Part shown: positions 9,063-19,670 of the stretch, piece after piece | Layout: every line of letters starts with the position of its first letter | How positions within the stretch are numbered: position 1 is the stretch's first letter | NCBI GenBank assembly: GCA_963829995.1 | Contig: CAWHKW010000020.1 | Span: forward strand, 23,626 to 87,625 | Length of the DNA stretch: 64,000 nucleotides | Direction of reading: 5' to 3' | Source: JACCZX01 sp963829995 | GTDB lineage: Bacteria > Pseudomonadota > Gammaproteobacteria > Burkholderiales > Burkholderiaceae_F | Translations under genes and position numbers: made by a program | Notes under the pieces: generated by a model | What the model was told of the DNA's origin: nothing | Database searches by the model: none | What the model saw: only the letters and a program-made list of their open reading frames with translations

Positions 9063-10714
9063 ATGCTGAAAAAAGTATCGCAGTATTGCCTGCTTTTCCT
9101 GATTGCAACCTGCGTGCTCTTTGCGTCACCTTTGAGAGCCGCCGATCCAGTCAGAGGCAATCTTGTCAGCGTCGAGTGGCTTGCAAAGAATCTGCAGGAC
9201 ACTGACCTATTGATCCTCGACGCGTCGCCCGCGCAGATCTATCGAGGGCAACATATCCCCGGCGCGCTCAATGTCGATCTGTTCAGTTATGGCGCTCAGG
9301 AAGCTTCGGTTCCCGAAATGGAACAGCGCCTGCAGGCGGTAGGGGTCAGCCGCGGAAAGAAAATTGTGATTTACGACCAGGGTGGCTCATTCATGGCCAC
9401 GCGGCTCTTTTACGACCTGTACTACTACGGCTATCCCGGCGAAGGATCTTCTGGTCCTCGACGGCGGGCTCGCCAAATGGAAGGCGGTTGGAGGATCGAT
9501 AACGAAAGATCCGACGCCCGCTCCGCAGAAGGGTTCGTTTCCGCATCACGACGATCAATGAGTACGCGCGGGTGAAGCTGCCCGAAATTCTGACTGCGAG
9601 CGGCGACACGAAAAACAATGCATTGGTCGAAGCACTCGACGCCAGCTGGCACTTCGGCGAGACCGCGTTCTTCGACCGAGCGGGTCACATTCCGAACGGC
9701 ATCATGCTGCCAAGCTCTGATTTCTTTAACGCCGACAAGACGTTCAAATCCGCTGAAGAAATCAAGCGGATGCTGACCTATTTCGGGATCAAGCCCGAGC
9801 AACAGGTCTATAGCTATTGCGGCGGCGGTATCGCCGCGAGCGTGCCGTTCTTCGCGCTCAAGTTCATCGCCGATTACCCGGAGGTCAAGCTTTACCAGGA
9901 GTCCGAGCTTGGATGGCTGCAGGACGAACGCGGCCTGCCGTTTTGGACCTACGACGCGCCGCTGTTGATGCGAGAAACGAACTGGCTGAAGACGTGGAGC
10001 GGCAAGACGATGCGGACCTACGACGTCTCACGAGTCAGCGTGATCGACGTGCGTCCTGCCGACGTATTCAAGCAGGGACACTTGCCGTATGCACTGAACA
10101 TCACCGCCGATGTGTTCAAGAGCCATCTGAAGAATCCGGAAAAGCTCGCTGAGATTTTGGGTCAGGCGGGCGTCAATGCGTCGCATGAAGCAGTGGTGGT
10201 TTCGGACGCCGGCCTGAACTCAGGCTCGGCAATCGCGTTCTTCATGCTGGAGAACTTGGGACAGCAGCGCGTGTCGGTCTTCATGGACTCGATTGACAAG
10301 TGGCTCGAGTCCGGTCTCGAAGTGACCAAGGATCCGACCGCAGTGGGCCCGAAGAAGGGACCGGGCGATCTATCGATACCGCCGACGACTTATCCGGTGA
10401 CTGCGCGCAAAAACACGCTTATCGCGGACCCGAAAAGCACGCAGGGGCAGTATCCAAAGATATTCATTGCCTCGGGCAAGACCGTTCCCGCCAAAGCGCC
10501 CGAGGGCAAAGTCGTTCACGTCCCGTACACCAGTCTTGTGAATGCCGACGGCAAGCCCAAGGCCGCGAAGGACATCTGGAACATTTTGGTGAAGGCTGGC
10601 GTTCCGAGATACGCGGAGCTCGTGAGCTTCTCCGAAGATCCCGGCGAAGCGGCTGCCAACTATTTCATCCTGAAGTTGATGGGCTATCCGGATGTGAAGG
10701 TGCTGGTGATGTGA
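9063..10714 (+). CDS. secreted multi-rhodanese-domain protein, two frameshifts
   Basis: GGGGAAG precedes the ATG, and residues 1-27 form a Sec signal peptide ending SPLRAA. The product carries at least three, probably four, rhodanese-like modules. Module 1 is LLILDASPAQIYRGQHIPGA to IVIYDQGG, with no active-site Cys. Module 2 carries YSYCGGGIAAS, with the Cys present. Module 3 is VSVIDVRPADVFKQGHLPYA to VVVSDAGLNSGSA, without Cys. A fourth, degenerate module ends GYPDVKVLVM. Reading must change frame near 9441 (YPG to KDLLVLDGG) and near 9538-9540 (KGSF to RITTINEY). Each change is the equivalent of one extra base. The joined protein is about 550 residues and would be periplasmic, with sulfur-transfer or sulfur-binding roles. 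Confidence 0.8.
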
Positions 10715-10778
10715 TGCGAGGCGGCGTCGGCAAGGTGTCGGCGCCGCCCAAGCCCTCGCAGGGTCGCTGCGACCAGCG

Positions 10779-11105
10779 TCATCGCGCCGCGCTGTGCGCG
10801 CTGCTCTGCGCCTGCGACCAAACCAGCAACTTTTCAAAGTCCCCGTCGAAGGCGCGCTTCTTGAGCTCCTCATAGACCATCGAGCAGGCTTGCATCTCGG
10901 GAGAGCCCAGTAGTCCGCGCATCGCATCCCGGTCGCAGGTCAGGTAGATCGCCTTCAGTTCGGCGACCGTCAACTGTCTCTTGTTGTCGCTTTCGGATTT
11001 GCCGAAGGCCGGGCCACTGGACAGCGCTGCGCAAAGGATCAGCGTCACACATCGAGTCGCGGGTAGGGTGGCTACAGCGGTAAGCCTTGAAGTAAGTGAT
11101 TTCAT
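10779..11105 (-). CDS. small secreted protein, unknown function
   Basis: The 108-residue product starts with a basic n-region and a hydrophobic core ending ALSSGPAFG, a plausible Sec signal peptide. The mature 70 residues contain TVAELKAIYLTCDRDAMRGLL and MQACSMVYEELKKRAFDGDFEKLL, with two Cys about 22 residues apart. The last part, with its amphipathic helices, resembles small periplasmic proteins found in Burkholderiales, but I cannot name a family. A CGGAG site lies six bases before the ATG. It converges on the rhodanese gene. Confidence 0.6.
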   Translation of the reverse strand: MKSLTSRLTAVATLPATRCVTLILCAALSSGPAFGKSESDNKRQLTVAELKAIYLTCDRDAMRGLLGSPEMQACSMVYEELKKRAFDGDFEKLLVWSQAQSSAHSAAR

Positions 11106-11388
11106 GGTTTGCTCCGGTTGATTCCGGCTCGTGCCGGCACGGAAGGAGCTTCAGGGGCTGCGCCCCACGGATTGCCCACGGGTTCCAAAATCCGTTTGTT
11201 GATCGCCTCAAATACGCCTGATTTGCTGCCGTGTTTTCGATGCCGGTGGTGGTCCTGCGGATTGGGTTACCCGCATGAATCAGATGGATGACCCCGGACC
11301 GGGCGCATGCCTGCTCAACGCCCAGAGTCCCCGCATTCCTCGCCGCTTTTCGGCCCGTGTGACTCGACGGGTAACGGTAGAAAGCGGG

Positions 11389-12798
11389 ATGTCGAGCCCC
11401 GCACCTCGTCCTAGCAAATCGAGTCCGCCCGCAGCGGATACGCCCGCTGCAGAGACGCGCGCGCGCGCGCGGCTGTTTGAACTGCCTCGGCTGCGCAACG
11501 CCGAGCCCGCGCAGCGGCTGCAGTTGATCACTGTCAGCGCCGTCATGGTGCTGTGGTTTGCATTCACCGTCTGGGCGTCGTCGTTCTGGTTCGACGCGCT
11601 GGCCGATATGGTGGGGTTGATCGCCGCAATCTTCTTTGTCGGCGGCCTGGCGCTCGTGCCGAGCGCGATGAACATGTTCGTCGTTGCCAGCTTGTTGATG
11701 GACCGACGCCCGCCGCGCCGGGCGCTCGCCAAGTATCCAGCGCTATCGGTGCTGATGTACGTGCGCGACTCGGCGCAATCGATTGCCGAGACCATTGAAA
11801 GCATCCGCCGCCAGGAATACCCGGGACCGTTCGAGGTGATCCTGATTGATGACGCGTCGACCGATCGCACGGCGTTCATCGTCCGCGGCATGGGTTACCG
11901 GTGGATCAAGGTGCTGCGTCAGACCAAAGGCCGCGGCAAGGCGGCGGCGCTCAACCGCGCACTCGAATCGGCGCAGCACGACCTGATCGTCACGCTCGAT
12001 GCTGATGCCATCCTGTTCGGTGATGCGCTGTGGAGCATGGTGGAGCGCTACGTCGCCGCCGAACCCGATGTGCGAGCAATCTCCGGCTGCGTGCTGGTTC
12101 GCAACTCGCGCGAGAACTGGCTCACTCGTTTGCAGGAGTGGGATTACTTTCACGGTCTGGCGTCGATGAAGCGCATGCAGTCGCAGTACCAGGGAACGGT
12201 GGTCGCTGAAGCGGCGTTCACGATCTACGACCGCGCCGCACTGAAGGAAGTCGGCGGCTGGCGATCCGACGTTGCCGAAGACGTGTTGCTGTCGTGGGAC
12301 ATGCTGCAGCGTGGCTGGCGCATCGGCTTCGCCGAAGACGCCTGCTGCTTCGTCATCGTACCGGCGGACATGAAATCGTTTTTCCAGCAGCGCGTGCGCC
12401 AAGCGCGTGCAACGCTACGCGCGCTGCGTGACATGCCGGGCGAACTCGTCAAGCGAAAGAAGTCGATGCTGTTCGTCGTGTGGCACCTGCTGTTTCCGTG
12501 GACGGACCTCGCATTCACGCTGGGTTTCGTCCCGGGCGTCATTCTGTCGGTGGCTTACAGCAGTCATCTGCTGATGGGGCCGATGGTGCTGACACTGCTG
12601 CCGGCCGTGCTTCTGCTTAACGTTGCGATCTTCTTCGTGATGCGCTCGATGTTCCACGCGCACGGCCTGAAGATCCGGCGCAACGTCGGTGGCTTCATCG
12701 TCTACGTCTTCGGATACAGCCTGCTGCTGCAGCCGGCACGCGCCGCCGGCTACTTGGCGGGCCTGATGCGGCCGCGGGCAAAAAAAACTGCGGCGTAA
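11389..12798 (+). CDS. membrane glycosyltransferase, family 2
   Basis: The protein resembles processive GT2 synthases such as PgaC or hyaluronan synthase. Two membrane helices come first (LITVSAVMVLWFAFTVWASS and a longer one ending VASLLM). The GT-A domain follows, with PALSVLMYVRDSAQSI, the VILIDDASTDRT nucleotide-binding motif, the DXD-like TLDADAIL and the VAEDVLLSWDM acid. Three more C-terminal helices complete it. The QxxRW position reads QQRVRQA, so the Trp is missing. I use the ATG at 11389, but neither it nor an in-frame ATG at 11275 has a strong ribosome-binding site; the longer form adds a proline- and arginine-rich 38 residues. It would make or modify a surface polysaccharide; no polymer-export partner is adjacent. 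Confidence 0.85.
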   Translation: MSSPAPRPSKSSPPAADTPAAETRARARLFELPRLRNAEPAQRLQLITVSAVMVLWFAFTVWASSFWFDALADMVGLIAAIFFVGGLALVPSAMNMFVVASLLMDRRPPRRALAKYPALSVLMYVRDSAQSIAETIESIRRQEYPGPFEVILIDDASTDRTAFIVRGMGYRWIKVLRQTKGRGKAAALNRALESAQHDLIVTLDADAILFGDALWSMVERYVAAEPDVRAISGCVLVRNSRENWLTRLQEWDYFHGLASMKRMQSQYQGTVVAEAAFTIYDRAALKEVGGWRSDVAEDVLLSWDMLQRGWRIGFAEDACCFVIVPADMKSFFQQRVRQARATLRALRDMPGELVKRKKSMLFVVWHLLFPWTDLAFTLGFVPGVILSVAYSSHLLMGPMVLTLLPAVLLLNVAIFFVMRSMFHAHGLKIRRNVGGFIVYVFGYSLLLQPARAAGYLAGLMRPRAKKTAA

Positions 12799-12843
12799 CG
12801 ACCTATATCCTGCGTGCCGTTGCGAAGTTGAGACGCGGTTCGC

Positions 12844-13404
12844 ATGGCACTGGGTTCAACGGTTTACAAGGCTGAGCTCTCGGTCGCCGACATTGGGAGG
12901 GGCTACTACGCCGAGCACATCCTGGCGCTGGCCCGCCATCCGTCCGAGACTGAAGAACGACTGATGGTGCGTTTGCTGGCGTTCGCGCTGCACGCTCACA
13001 CAGACCTCAGGTTCGGGCGCGGGATTTCAACGGAAGACGAGCCTGACCTGTGGCAGAAAGATGCCACCGGAGTGATCGATCAGTGGATCGACGTCGGGCT
13101 GCCTGATGAACGGTCCGTTCGGAAAGCATGCGGCCGTGCCGGTCGCGTTGTCGTCCTTGCCTATGGGGGTCGAAAGCTCGACATGTGGTGGCAGCAAAGT
13201 GCCGCCGCGCTCGCTCGCCACCGCAACCTGGAAGTCATCACCGTTTCGCCGGAGGAAACAGCGCAACTCGCTGCGCTGGCGCAGCGATCGATGCGATTGT
13301 CGTGCACCGTACAGGAAGGAAGTGCATGGATCGGGTCGGATCGTTCAGGTTGTAGCGTCGAACCGAAGTATTTGCAGCGCGCTGCAGACGAGCGTGGGCA
13401 GTGA
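12844..13404 (+). CDS. yaeQ: YaeQ family protein
   Basis: The 186-residue product matches YaeQ end to end. Matching segments include the N-terminal MALGSTVYKAELSVADIGRG, LARHPSETEERLMVRLLAF, DEPDLWQKDATG, WIDVGLPDERSVRKACGRA and WWQQSAAAL. YaeQ proteins have a PD-(D/E)xK-like fold. The conserved Asp/Glu residues in EDEPDLW and WIDVGLPDE fit that core, but the biochemical role remains uncertain. It begins 45 bases after the glycosyltransferase gene. The 166 bases between its end and the next gene hold nothing I recognise. Confidence 0.93.
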   Translation: MALGSTVYKAELSVADIGRGYYAEHILALARHPSETEERLMVRLLAFALHAHTDLRFGRGISTEDEPDLWQKDATGVIDQWIDVGLPDERSVRKACGRAGRVVVLAYGGRKLDMWWQQSAAALARHRNLEVITVSPEETAQLAALAQRSMRLSCTVQEGSAWIGSDRSGCSVEPKYLQRAADERGQ

Positions 13405-13570
13405 GCCAGATGCGTTCACGTCGAGCGGACACATGGCTAGGCGCCTTGGCTCAACCAAAGCCTGACTTCTAACATCGTCGCGCAGTTCACAGGCAGCGTG
13501 AGTCCCGCGGCTCGTGGAGGTGCGAACACCCACGCGCCGCAAGCCTGCAAGCCCCGGGAAAGCTCTGTGA

Positions 13571-14557
13571 CTAGGGGACATCCAGCACCACGTTGCCGAC
13601 GGCTTTGCCGCTTTCCACCAGCCGATGCGCTTCGGCCGCCTTGGACAGAGGCAAGCGCGCAGCGATTTGATGCTTGAGTTTGTTTTGCTTCAGCAGACCC
13701 GTCACGCCAGCAACGGCGCTTGCCCGGTCCGCCGCATTGAGGTTGTAGACGATGAAGAAGTGATAACGCGTGTTCTTCAGGATCGACGCAAAGAACGGCA
13801 CCGCGATCTCCGGCGCGCCGCTTCCGTAGACAACGATCTCGCCGTCGGTTCGCAGCGCCGCGAGATCGGACTGAATGTTCGCCGCCAGATCCATCTCGAT
13901 GATGCGATCGACGCCGCGCCCGTCCGTTAGCGCCAGGCAGCGCTGCCCGACGTCTTCGGTCTTGTAGTTGACGAAAGCATCCGCGCCCGCCCCGATCGCG
14001 ATCGCCCCCTTCGCATCGCTGCTCACCGTTGCGATGACGCGCTTCGCCCCGCCCAGCTTTGCAAACTGAATCGCATAGTGGCCAACGGCACCCGCACCTC
14101 CCGTCACCAGTACGCATTTACCGGCGACGCCACCGCTGCTGGCGACTGCGTGATATGCAGTCAGCGCCGGGATGCCGAGGCAGGCGCCCGCAGCAAAGTC
14201 GATCGCGTCGGGCAGCGTTACCGCTTGCTGTGCAGGAAGGACGACATACTGGGCTGCGGTACCCAGCGGCCGCTGCCACGCCGCGTTCCATACCCAGACT
14301 CGTTCGCCGATACGCGCGGCGTCAACGCCGTCGCCCACCTGATCGATCACGCCCGCGCCATCGCTATGCGGGACGATCAACGGGAAGGGAAGTGTCTTGT
14401 TGCGCACGCCCGCGCGCGATTTCACATCCGAAGGATTGACGCCAGAACTTGCAAGCTTGACGCGAACTTCGCCCGATCCAGGTGATGGTGTTTCGATCTC
14501 CGTAAATGACAGGACCTCATCGGCGGGGCCCACGCGGTTGTATGTGACAGCGAGCAT
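13571..14557 (-). CDS. NADPH:quinone reductase / zinc-type alcohol dehydrogenase-like protein
   Basis: The ATG at 14557 is supported by AGGAG five bases upstream, giving 328 residues. The MDR (medium-chain dehydrogenase) architecture is clear. The N-terminal GroES-like domain has GEVRVKLASSGVNPSDVKSRAG and PHSDGAGVIDQVG. The nucleotide-binding domain has VTGGAGAVGHYAIQFAKLGG (the A-x-x-G-x-x-G form seen in quinone reductases). The C terminus GKAVGNVVLDVP is typical of the family. Zinc-ligand cysteines are absent, so it is a zinc-free quinone-oxidoreductase-like enzyme using NADPH. It lies 34 bases downstream of the App1-like gene on the same strand. Confidence 0.88.
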   Translation of the reverse strand: MLAVTYNRVGPADEVLSFTEIETPSPGSGEVRVKLASSGVNPSDVKSRAGVRNKTLPFPLIVPHSDGAGVIDQVGDGVDAARIGERVWVWNAAWQRPLGTAAQYVVLPAQQAVTLPDAIDFAAGACLGIPALTAYHAVASSGGVAGKCVLVTGGAGAVGHYAIQFAKLGGAKRVIATVSSDAKGAIAIGAGADAFVNYKTEDVGQRCLALTDGRGVDRIIEMDLAANIQSDLAALRTDGEIVVYGSGAPEIAVPFFASILKNTRYHFFIVYNLNAADRASAVAGVTGLLKQNKLKHQIAARLPLSKAAEAHRLVESGKAVGNVVLDVP

Positions 14558-14591
14558 CGGATCTCCTGTGTGCGCGATGTCAGCATATCGC

Positions 14592-15713
14592 TCATCCGCG
14601 CTCGCCTGCAGGGTCCGCTTCGACTGTTGGTGACGGCAATCGTTTTTCAACCTCTTCATCGACCTGCACCTGCTCCACACGATCATGGCCAATCCGGCCT
14701 GCGCGCGCTTCATTGATCGCAGCCATCTCGCTATCGTTCACCAGCAGTAGGTCGCTGCCGGCCGCGCGCACTTCATCGGCGATGCGTCCTATTTCTGTGC
14801 GGCGCTCGGGGCCGGCCGACACGCTGCGGATGTAGATCGCCGCGATACGTCCGGGGGACTCGCGCACGACCTCTCGGTAGATCTCGGGATCCTGCTCGCC
14901 GCTATCGCCGACCAATATGAAAGGCAGATGCGCAAACGCGGCCAGGATTTCGCGGATGCTCGCGAGCTTGTGCGTGCCATGGTCGCGCCACTCGTAAAGC
15001 GTATGCCTGCCCCAGTCCTTCATGAACAGCGGCCCGCGCGGAAGGCTGTTGATACGCAGAAAATCGACGAGCGGCGGATACAGGTTCCACGGACCGCTCG
15101 ACACGTAGAAGATCGGATTGCCCTCGTCACCTGCCACGCCGTCGTGCAGCGCGCGATACAGCGCCGCGACGCCGACGAAGGGCTTGCGCGTCGCTGCGTT
15201 GGACCGCGCGAGCGTCCACAACATGCGACGGCGGTTGCCGACGTGGGTCCAGACGATCGTGTCGTCGATGTCGCTGATCACGCCAAAGCGAGCGCTGGCG
15301 GGTGGCACACAGATCGACGCACGGGCGACGATCGGCTCGCCATCAGACGACTTCGGCGTGACCAGTCGCAGGTCGATCTCGACGTCGCGCTCAAGTCTGC
15401 GATCGAGCGCGATGTCGAATGCGAAGTAGCCCTCGCGATCGGTGACCGCCTCGTGATCACGCGACCGAAAGTGCGCGCACACCGTGGCGCCCGGAACCTC
15501 GGCGGAGTTCATCAGCCGCACCAGCGCGATGAAATTACGCCAGGCACTCGTGTGAGGATTAACCGAGGCGGTCTTGCGTTCGCGCAGCACGCGGCCACGG
15601 ACGATGACTTGGCGGTCGTTTGCATAGCCGGTGAAAGGGACCAGCATCAACCTGCCGGCGCGTGGCGACCTGAGCACGAGCTCGCCACGGGCTGTTTCGC
15701 CGGTATCACTCAC
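14592..15713 (-). CDS. App1-family (DUF2183) phosphatase-like protein
   Basis: This 373-residue protein has the DUF2183/App1 catalytic domain. The HAD-type nucleophile motif FGVISDIDDTIVWT contains the DxDxT signature. FYVSSGPWNLYPPLVDFL and FILVGDSGEQDPEIY follow as motifs II and III. The N-terminal 140 residues form a beta-rich region. In yeast, App1 is a phosphatidate phosphatase; bacterial members are uncharacterised, so the substrate here is inferred. No signal peptide or membrane span is seen. The gene lies 45 bases downstream of nhaA on the same strand. Confidence 0.85.
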   Translation of the reverse strand: MSDTGETARGELVLRSPRAGRLMLVPFTGYANDRQVIVRGRVLRERKTASVNPHTSAWRNFIALVRLMNSAEVPGATVCAHFRSRDHEAVTDREGYFAFDIALDRRLERDVEIDLRLVTPKSSDGEPIVARASICVPPASARFGVISDIDDTIVWTHVGNRRRMLWTLARSNAATRKPFVGVAALYRALHDGVAGDEGNPIFYVSSGPWNLYPPLVDFLRINSLPRGPLFMKDWGRHTLYEWRDHGTHKLASIREILAAFAHLPFILVGDSGEQDPEIYREVVRESPGRIAAIYIRSVSAGPERRTEIGRIADEVRAAGSDLLLVNDSEMAAINEARAGRIGHDRVEQVQVDEEVEKRLPSPTVEADPAGERG

Positions 15714-15758
15714 TTCTTGCGGGTTGGCCGGTTTGGTAGTTGCATGCGCGAAGCGCGA

Positions 15759-17594
15759 TTACTTCGTAGCAACTGGCGCGGCCGCTCGCCATAGGATGGC
15801 CACCCCAATGATCGAGGCCAGGATCGAGGCGGCGAACACGGCGATCTTCGCTGCGGCGAAGTCGGCCTCTACGGTGAATGCCTGGCCGGCGATGAACAGT
15901 GACATGGTGAAGCCGATGCCCGCCAGCGCGCCGGCGCCGGCAAGCTGCAGCCAGGTGTAGGCCGCGGGCTTGACCGCAAAGCCGAGCCAGACCGCAAGGG
16001 CGGAGGCGAGCACGAAACCGATGGGCTTGCCGACCACCAGACCGACGACGATCGCCAACGTCAGCGACTGGTGTGTGCCGAAGATGTCGCCCGACATATA
16101 GACGCCCGCGTTGGCCAGCGCGAACAGCGGCAGCACGACGAAGCTCGAGCGCGGGGCGACGCGGCGAAGCAGACGATCGGCAGGCGATTCGAGTCGATCG
16201 TGAATGCTGTCGAGCGCATGCAAGGCCATCGACGAAGGTCCGTTGCGCAAGACCTCGCCCTGATGGCGCGCTTCGGTCGTCAGGATGGCGTCGGCTTGTG
16301 CCATCAGTGCGCGCAGGTTGGGCGGTGGTCGCGTCGGTATCAGAAATGCGAGCGCGACGCCGGCCAGCGTCGCATGCAAACCGCTCGCGTGCACGCACGC
16401 CCACAGCACGACGCCGAGCAGCAGGTAGGGCGTCAGTTGATACACGCCGGAGCGATTCAGCAGCACCAGCACCGCCACGATGAGCGCGACGGCGCCGAAG
16501 TACACGGCGTTCAACTCGGTCGTGTAGAACAGCGCAACGACGGTGATCGCGCCGATGTCGTCAACGATGGCGGCCGCGGTCAGGAACACGCGCAGTTCGA
16601 CCGGCACGCGTCGCCCCAGCATCGCGATCAGTGCGATCGCGAACGCCGTGTCGGTCGCCATCGGCACGCCCCATCCGGCCGACCACGGACCGGCCGGGAC
16701 CAGCAGGATGTACAGCACCGCTGGCACGACCATTCCGCCGATCGCTGCAGCGATCGGCAGCGAGGCGGCGCGCAGTCCGGCCAGGCTGCCGACGGTGAAC
16801 TCGCGCTTTATCTCCAGGCCGACGACCAGAAAGAACACGGTCAGCAAAGCATCGTTGATCCATGCGCGCAACGGCATCTCGAAAACCGCTCCGGCTGCAG
16901 ACAATCCGACCGGCATCTTCCAAATCGCCTCGAACGAGTCGGCAACGGGCAGATTGGCAAGGACGATTGCTGCCAGCGTCGCCAGCAGCAGCAGCACGCC
17001 GGTGGATGGCGCCCAACTCGCGAAATTGAGCGCGGCGGAGCGCACGCGATGACCGAGAGTGCCGAGCAATGCGTCGGCAAACGAGTTCTCGTCCCACGGT
17101 CCGTCATAGCGGAGGCCGTTGGCGAAGAATGTCGGCGTGAACCTGACGCCGCTCGCCTGCGCGCTCGCCACGTCGGCGTCGACGCGCATGCGCGCGCGCC
17201 GGGCGATTTCGGCGGGTTCGTCCGCATTCCGGCGCGCCGATCGCAACTGCTCGCCGACCGCAAGCAAATCGTCCTCTGTCAGCGCTTCGGAACGCGTCAT
17301 CAGTTCGACGTGCGCAGCCCAGAAGCTCGCCTCGTCGGGGGCGGACTCCGCCAGCTCGGCCGCGCGCCGTGCAAGATCGTCGCCCGGAATGGGTCGTTGC
17401 CGAAACGCATACCCGAGCCGAGCGCCCAGCCGCGTGCGCACTTCGGCGATGCGCTCGTTGGCGACGCGGCAGTGCGGACACGCGTAGCTGCCGTATTCAA
17501 CGAGCATGATCTCGGCGCGCTCAGATCCGAGGCAGTGGTCGTTCTTGCGATCGACTGGCCGGTCGAGACGATTGCTGGATTCGGTGTTCGACAT
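15759..17594 (-). CDS. nhaA: Na+/H+ antiporter NhaA with N-terminal thioredoxin-like domain
   Basis: The 611-residue product is a fusion. Residues about 25-180 form a DsbA-like thioredoxin fold with the active site C39-P-H-C42 and a cis-Pro region RFTPTFFANG. Residues about 190-610 are NhaA, with FLVVGLEIKREFTVGSL, the ATDTAFAIALIAMLG motif, the essential AAIVDDIGAITVVALFY Asp pair and C-terminal helices ending GIGFTMSLFIAG. NhaA exchanges cytoplasmic Na+ for two periplasmic H+. The thioredoxin domain has no signal peptide and would face the cytoplasm if NhaA keeps its usual topology. Such fusions occur in other proteobacteria and actinobacteria; what the redox domain does is unknown. Confidence 0.93.
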   Translation of the reverse strand: MSNTESSNRLDRPVDRKNDHCLGSERAEIMLVEYGSYACPHCRVANERIAEVRTRLGARLGYAFRQRPIPGDDLARRAAELAESAPDEASFWAAHVELMTRSEALTEDDLLAVGEQLRSARRNADEPAEIARRARMRVDADVASAQASGVRFTPTFFANGLRYDGPWDENSFADALLGTLGHRVRSAALNFASWAPSTGVLLLLATLAAIVLANLPVADSFEAIWKMPVGLSAAGAVFEMPLRAWINDALLTVFFLVVGLEIKREFTVGSLAGLRAASLPIAAAIGGMVVPAVLYILLVPAGPWSAGWGVPMATDTAFAIALIAMLGRRVPVELRVFLTAAAIVDDIGAITVVALFYTTELNAVYFGAVALIVAVLVLLNRSGVYQLTPYLLLGVVLWACVHASGLHATLAGVALAFLIPTRPPPNLRALMAQADAILTTEARHQGEVLRNGPSSMALHALDSIHDRLESPADRLLRRVAPRSSFVVLPLFALANAGVYMSGDIFGTHQSLTLAIVVGLVVGKPIGFVLASALAVWLGFAVKPAAYTWLQLAGAGALAGIGFTMSLFIAGQAFTVEADFAAAKIAVFAASILASIIGVAILWRAAAPVATK

Positions 17595-17718
17595 TTGTGG
17601 CTGAGTCTAGTCAAGCGTCACGTGGGTATAGCCGAGCGGAGCGCCCTCCGGAAGAAAGCGTGAGATCGATCGCGCGGCTTCGAAGGTCGACGTCGATCGA
17701 CGCTTGCGTCGCGAGCGG

Positions 17719-18689
17719 TCAGCCCCGCAAGTGGCACGACACCCAGTGCCCTTCGCTGCTTTGTTTCAGCATTGGCACTTCGGTCTCGCATAGCGGTAGC
17801 TCGCGGATCGGGCAGCGCGTGTGAAACGGGCAGCCGGAGGGCGGGTTGATCGGGCTCGGCACATCACCTTGCAGCATGATGCGTTTGCGCCTGACCGCCG
17901 GGTCGGGGATCGGCACCGCCGACAGCAGCGCTTCGGTGTACGGATGCAGCGGTTTCGAATACAGCTCGCGCGACGATGCGATCTCGACGATGCGGCCGAG
18001 GTACATCACCGCCACGCGGTCGCTGATGTGCTCCACGACCGACAGGTCGTGTGCGATGAACATGTACGTCAGGCTGAACTTGGACTGCAGATCTTCCAGC
18101 AGGTTGATCACCTGCGCCTGGATCGATACGTCGAGTGCGGACACCGCTTCATCGCAGACCACCAGCTTGGGACTCACCGCCAGCGCACGCGCGATGCCGA
18201 TGCGCTGCCGCTGGCCGCCGGAAAATTCGTGCGGGTAGCGCCGCATGTGGTCGGCGTTCAGGCCGACGGTCTCCAGCAGCTCGACGATGCGGTCTTCGAA
18301 CTCGCGCGCGGTCTTCGTGAGTTTGTGGATGATCAGCGCCTCGCCGATGATCGCGCCCACGGTCATGCGCGGGTTCAGCGATGCGTACGGGTCCTGAAAG
18401 ATGATCTGCATGTCGCGCGCCAATGCCCGCAGCTCGTTCTTGCCGAGCGCCGTGACATTCTTGCCCTCGAACCAGACTTCGCCTGAAGTCGGCTCGATCA
18501 GGCGCAGGATGCAGCGCCCGGTCGTGCTCTTGCCGCAGCCCGATTCGCCGACGACACCGAGCGTTTCACCGGCGTCGATATTGAAGCTCACGCCGTCGAC
18601 CGCGTGCACCTTGTCGACCACGCGCCCAAGCATTCCGCCAGTGAGCGCGAAGTGTTTGACGAGGTTCTTGACCTCGAGCAACGGTGTTG

Positions 18690-18693
<4 letters not shown>
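17719..18693 (-). CDS. dppF: dipeptide/oligopeptide ABC transporter ATP-binding protein (DppF/OppF type)
   Basis: The ATG at 18693 overlaps the stop of the preceding dppD-type gene in an ATGA arrangement, which decides the start and gives 324 residues. The Walker A motif is GESGCGKSTTGR, the signature motif is FSGGQRQRIGIARAL, and Walker B is LVVCDEAVSALD. The C-terminal oligopeptide-type extension has the cysteine cluster SGCPFHTRCPIRELPLCE, which often binds an iron-sulfur cluster in this family. It is the last gene of the five-gene transporter operon. Together with DppD it energises peptide uptake at the inner membrane. Confidence 0.92.

Positions 18694-19669
<976 letters not shown>

Positions 19670-19670
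<1 letters not shown>

Noticed and set aside
16071..17663. 530-codon open frame on the plus strand
   Set aside because: It is antisense to nhaA, composed mostly of Arg, Gln, Gly and Asp, with no domain.
17691..17702. Palindrome CGTCGATCGACG after the dppF-type gene
   Set aside because: It is short, lies downstream of the transporter operon, and palindromes of CG and GATC words are expected by chance in such DNA.
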